Source: Thermomicrobiales bacterium (GTDB lineage: Bacteria; Chloroflexota; Chloroflexia; Thermomicrobiales; UBA6265). From it: DNA of 64,000 bases. The notes beneath the pieces were generated by a model. The model was not told where the DNA came from. It did no database searches and worked only from the letters and a program-made list of their open reading frames with translations. The translations under genes and the position numbers were made by a program. The stretch spans positions 640,813 through 704,812 of the forward strand of contig JAHBVL010000002.1 in the NCBI GenBank assembly GCA_019637585.1, written 5' to 3'. Shown piece by piece: positions 61,369-64,000 of the stretch; the first letter of the stretch is position 1; every line of letters starts with the position of its first letter.

Positions 61369-62811
61369 CTAGATCAACCCGGACCGCGTCAATTGGGCGA
61401 TCGGCAAGTCAGCGACCACCGGATCGGCGCTGATCGCCGCTTCGAACTCGCCGGCGGCGGCCGCGAGCTGGTGGAGAACGGCGGTCTTGTCGACATTCGT
61501 GAACCGCCGGTCCTCGTAGATCACCTTGCCCGCCACCATCGACATCAGAACGCCCGAACCAGTCTGGGCATAGACCAGATTCGCCACCAGATTGCGGGCG
61601 GGATGCCGAATCACCGGCGCCATCGGCGGCCCTTGCAGATCGATCATGATCAGATCGGCTTCCTTCCCCGCTTCCAGGGAACCGGTCAGGTCGTCGACGC
61701 CCAGGACTCTGGCGCCGTCGATCGTCGCCATCCGCAACACCTGCCACGCCGGCAGCACCGTCGGGTCATCGGCTTTGATTTTGGCGAACATCGCCGTCGC
61801 CCGCATTTCGGCAAAGATATTGTGCGAGTTGTTGCCTGGAGCCTGATCGGAACCGAGCCCAACGACTCCCCCCAGCTCGCGAAACCGCCGGGCAGGGGGG
61901 ACCACGCCGTCGATGATGCCGATCGAGTTGGTGCAGCAAGCCATCCGCACGTTGCGTGACGCCGCCAGCTCGATCTCGTCATCGGTGGTCATGCACATGT
62001 GCACGGCGATCGTATCGGGCGCCAGCAGACCGATCGAATCGAGGTACGGAATCGCCCGCAGACCGGAGCGTTCGACCATCGCGTTGTTTTCGCGCGGATC
62101 CTGTGCGACATGGAGATGGATCGACGAGTTGCGGGCTCTGGCGACACGCTGGAACTCGAGCAACAGCTCCTCAGAGGTCATATCGGCGGCGACCGGAGCG
62201 AAGATGACCCGGATTCTGTCGTTGTCATAGCCATGCCAGCGGTCGTAGAGCGCGATTTCCGCTGCCAGCCCTGCTTCGCCATAGGCTCGATTGAGCGGCG
62301 GCGCGGTGCCGGGCCGCCAACCCTGCTCGATCCACTGCTCGCGATCGGCCCAGTTGATCTCAGTCGTTCCCTGACAGACAACCGCGCGGTTTCCCAGCGC
62401 AACATGACTGGCCAGCAGCTCGTTCATGGGAGCATCGTAGTCACCGAAGGTCGTGGTGCCATTGGCGATTCCCTCCATGAGGGCAACCATCGTGTAGAGC
62501 GGGGCATCCTCGTCGCGAATGTGGCGAACGAGAGGCCCATAGGCGCTCCCCATCCAGGTGGCGACCTCCTGAGCCAAACCACGAGCTATCACCGACGCCG
62601 AATGCATGTGGACATCAACCAGGCCGGGCATGATCAGATTGCCGCCGGCATCGATCGTCTGGCGCGCCCGATCGTTGCCTTCGACCTCCTCCCTCGGGCC
62701 AACGGCGACGATCTTCGACCCCTCGACGGCGACAGCCCCATCCTCGATATACCCGGCGCCATCGCCGGCCATCGTCAACAACGTCGCATTCGTGATCAGC
62801 AGGTCGTACAT
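61369..62811 (-). CDS. Amidohydrolase (cytosine deaminase / chlorohydrolase-like)
   Basis: The protein of 480 residues has the composite start LITNATLLTMAGDGAG, the metal motif LVDVHMHSASV, HLHVAQDPRE (His), VHMCMTTDDE (His) and VGLGSDQAPGNNSHN (Asp), then GSLEAGKEADLIMIDL. These are landmarks of the TrzN/AtzB and S-adenosylhomocysteine deaminase group. It may deaminate or dechlorinate an N-heterocycle. ATG 62811 follows GAGGGCCCGCCGGGA. Its stop is 2 nt from the comF start, so the two are co-transcribed. Confidence 0.88.
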   Translation of the reverse strand: MYDLLITNATLLTMAGDGAGYIEDGAVAVEGSKIVAVGPREEVEGNDRARQTIDAGGNLIMPGLVDVHMHSASVIARGLAQEVATWMGSAYGPLVRHIRDEDAPLYTMVALMEGIANGTTTFGDYDAPMNELLASHVALGNRAVVCQGTTEINWADREQWIEQGWRPGTAPPLNRAYGEAGLAAEIALYDRWHGYDNDRIRVIFAPVAADMTSEELLLEFQRVARARNSSIHLHVAQDPRENNAMVERSGLRAIPYLDSIGLLAPDTIAVHMCMTTDDEIELAASRNVRMACCTNSIGIIDGVVPPARRFRELGGVVGLGSDQAPGNNSHNIFAEMRATAMFAKIKADDPTVLPAWQVLRMATIDGARVLGVDDLTGSLEAGKEADLIMIDLQGPPMAPVIRHPARNLVANLVYAQTGSGVLMSMVAGKVIYEDRRFTNVDKTAVLHQLAAAAGEFEAAISADPVVADLPIAQLTRSGLI

Positions 62812-62979
62812 TCCCGGCGGGCCCTCTTTTCTGGCGCAGCAGATACGATATCGTCGACGACCATCGGCGCATAAGACCGTCGGCAGAATACTGGAGCGCG
62901 GGCCTGATTTCTGCAAATCCCAACTGAGCTGGAGCTCACCACGAAGGTGTCCGGCGTCAGATGATAGGATTCAGCCGCC

Positions 62980-63864
62980 ATGATCGAGCACGACGACGAC
63001 ACGACCGGCAACGCGGGATCTGAATCTCCGGCCGAAGGGAGCCGGCGATGGTATCAGCGTCGCAGCGGCAAAATTGCCGTCACGCTGGCCGGCGCCCTGG
63101 CTGTTCTCGGATCGCTGGCGTTTGTCGGACTGCGGGTTCCTGCCAAACCGTTTCCCGCGGCGGATATCGTGCCCGCCACACCTGCGACCATACCGCTGCC
63201 TCCAAATCTCCCTCCGCCTGTGAGCCGATTCTATCGGACCCTGTATGGAGAAGAGATTCCGGTCATAGAAGGCGTGGTGATTTCTGGCACCGGCACAATG
63301 CGCATCTCCGGCATCACCCTTCCCGTTCGTTTTCGCTTCGTTCATGAACCCGGGCACGCCTATCGCCACGAGATCGAGGTGACCTGGTTCAGGCTGCCGG
63401 TGATGCAGGTGAATGAGCACTACATCAACGGGAGCGCGCTGTTGCAGCTTCCCTTCGGAACGAGCGAGGGGCCCAACATCGATCAGGCAGCCAATCTCAC
63501 GCTCTGGGCGGAGGCAGTCTGGATGCCGTCAATCTGGCTTACCGACGACAGAGTCCACTGGGAAGAGGTCGATGAGCAATCGGCACGGCTCATTGTCCCG
63601 TTCGGAGAGGGCGAACAAGAGATCCTCGTTCACTTCGACCCGAACCACAATCTCATCACGCACATGGAGTCACAGCGTTATCAGGGCGAAAACGACCGCG
63701 AAACCAGCCTCTGGATCAACACCATCGACAGCTGGGGAATCATCGACGGCTGGTTGCTGCCCGAGAAAACGTCGGTCTCCTGGGACACGGACGAACCCTG
63801 GGCCATCCTGACCACAGAGCGCATCGTCTACACCGAACACGGCGCTGCAATGGGCCAGGCATGA
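62980..63864 (+). CDS. Membrane-anchored protein, DUF6544-like
   Basis: The protein of 294 residues has one N-terminal helix (KIAVTLAGALAVLGSLAFVGL, split as two short runs, 31-51) and an external beta-rich domain. Blocks PPVSRFYRTLYGEEIPVIEG, GTGTMRISGITLPVRFRFVHE and TLWAEAVWMPSIWLTDD resemble proteins called DUF6544/DUF6920. Function is unknown; it may bind a hydrophobic ligand outside. The start has no evident ribosome site; TAGGAT lies 9 nt upstream, so it may be leaderless. It is followed by the initiator tRNA terminator. Confidence 0.65.
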   Translation: MIEHDDDTTGNAGSESPAEGSRRWYQRRSGKIAVTLAGALAVLGSLAFVGLRVPAKPFPAADIVPATPATIPLPPNLPPPVSRFYRTLYGEEIPVIEGVVISGTGTMRISGITLPVRFRFVHEPGHAYRHEIEVTWFRLPVMQVNEHYINGSALLQLPFGTSEGPNIDQAANLTLWAEAVWMPSIWLTDDRVHWEEVDEQSARLIVPFGEGEQEILVHFDPNHNLITHMESQRYQGENDRETSLWINTIDSWGIIDGWLLPEKTSVSWDTDEPWAILTTERIVYTEHGAAMGQA

Positions 63865-63875
63865 AGGTAAAACAA

Positions 63876-63904
63876 AGACCGGACACCTGATTGGTGTCCG
63901 GTCT
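63876..63904 (-). terminator. Terminator of the initiator tRNA gene
   Basis: AGACCGGACACC-TGATT-GGTGTCCGGTCT is a perfect 12-bp stem; on the minus strand it is followed by TTGTTTTACC. It also lies 11 nt after the stop of the plus-strand gene and may serve both directions. Confidence 0.75.
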
Positions 63905-63907
63905 GGT

Positions 63908-63982
<75 letters not shown>

Positions 63983-64000
63983 TCGATCTTGCTTGTAGCT

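Overview
The window is about 64 kb of GC-rich bacterial chromosome. The best guess for its origin is a Chloroflexota bacterium of the Thermomicrobia type. The reasons are the many Tat-exported SRR-type proteins, a short elongation factor Ts of 188 residues, LLM-class oxidoreductases, bactofilins, C+G-rich third codon positions and several apparently leaderless genes. No rRNA or marker gene settles the taxonomy, so this stays an inference.

Layout. 0-5.7 kb (minus strand): an HD-domain gene cut by the window edge, an M50 membrane protease, two peptide-ABC ATPases, a DinB-like protein and a DHA2 drug exporter with its MarR regulator (to 6.4 kb). 6.9-8.2 kb: tRNA-Arg(CCG), whose 3' 45 bases are repeated about 480 bp downstream. 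Between the two copies lie an AbrB-like antitoxin and a deleted PIN toxin, and an intact VapBC pair follows. 8.4-16.4 kb: a RibD/DHFR-like reductase, two paralogous Tat-exported Cys-rich proteins bracketing two Tat-exported serine hydrolases, and a large LuxR/ATPase regulator. 16.5-30.4 kb: mostly catabolic enzymes (enolase-superfamily dehydratase, FGE-like protein, sarcosine-oxidase-like flavoprotein, betaine-homocysteine-methyltransferase-like protein, gamma-glutamyltranspeptidase, dienelactone hydrolase, secreted alpha-amylase, BBE flavoprotein, nitrilase) plus a secreted protein made of three repeats. 31.2-37.6 kb: a glycosyltransferase island (Anp1-like, two GT4-like, GT2) with a tandem thioredoxin-fold protein and a nucleotidyltransferase-FkbM methyltransferase fusion. 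37.6-48.6 kb: LLM oxidoreductase, hemerythrin-MarR pair, DHA2 exporter/TetR pair, VOC dioxygenase, M81 peptidase, GH4 glycosidase and small stress-type proteins. 48.8-52.0 kb: a PAS histidine kinase divergent from a response regulator fused to a thioredoxin-reductase-like flavoprotein. 52.3-54.8 kb: two bactofilins and a membrane SH3 protein. 54.9-60.7 kb: the conserved rpsB-tsf-pyrH-frr-uppS-cdsA-dxr operon. 60.7-64 kb: ComF, an amidohydrolase, a membrane-anchored protein and the initiator tRNA.

How it fits together. The housekeeping operon links translation to isoprenoid and phospholipid synthesis. The accessory regions look like a heterotroph scavenging peptides, methylated amines and sugars, with efflux pumps under local repressors whose palindromic operators are visible. 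Intergenic space is populated by several families of inverted-repeat elements. Two families repeatedly end exactly at stop codons of neighbouring genes.

The most unusual coding items are the sensor-kinase/flavoprotein pair, in which every expected redox cysteine is missing from the glutaredoxin-like and reductase-like domains, the nucleotidyltransferase-FkbM fusion, and the triple-repeat and Cys-rich exported proteins.
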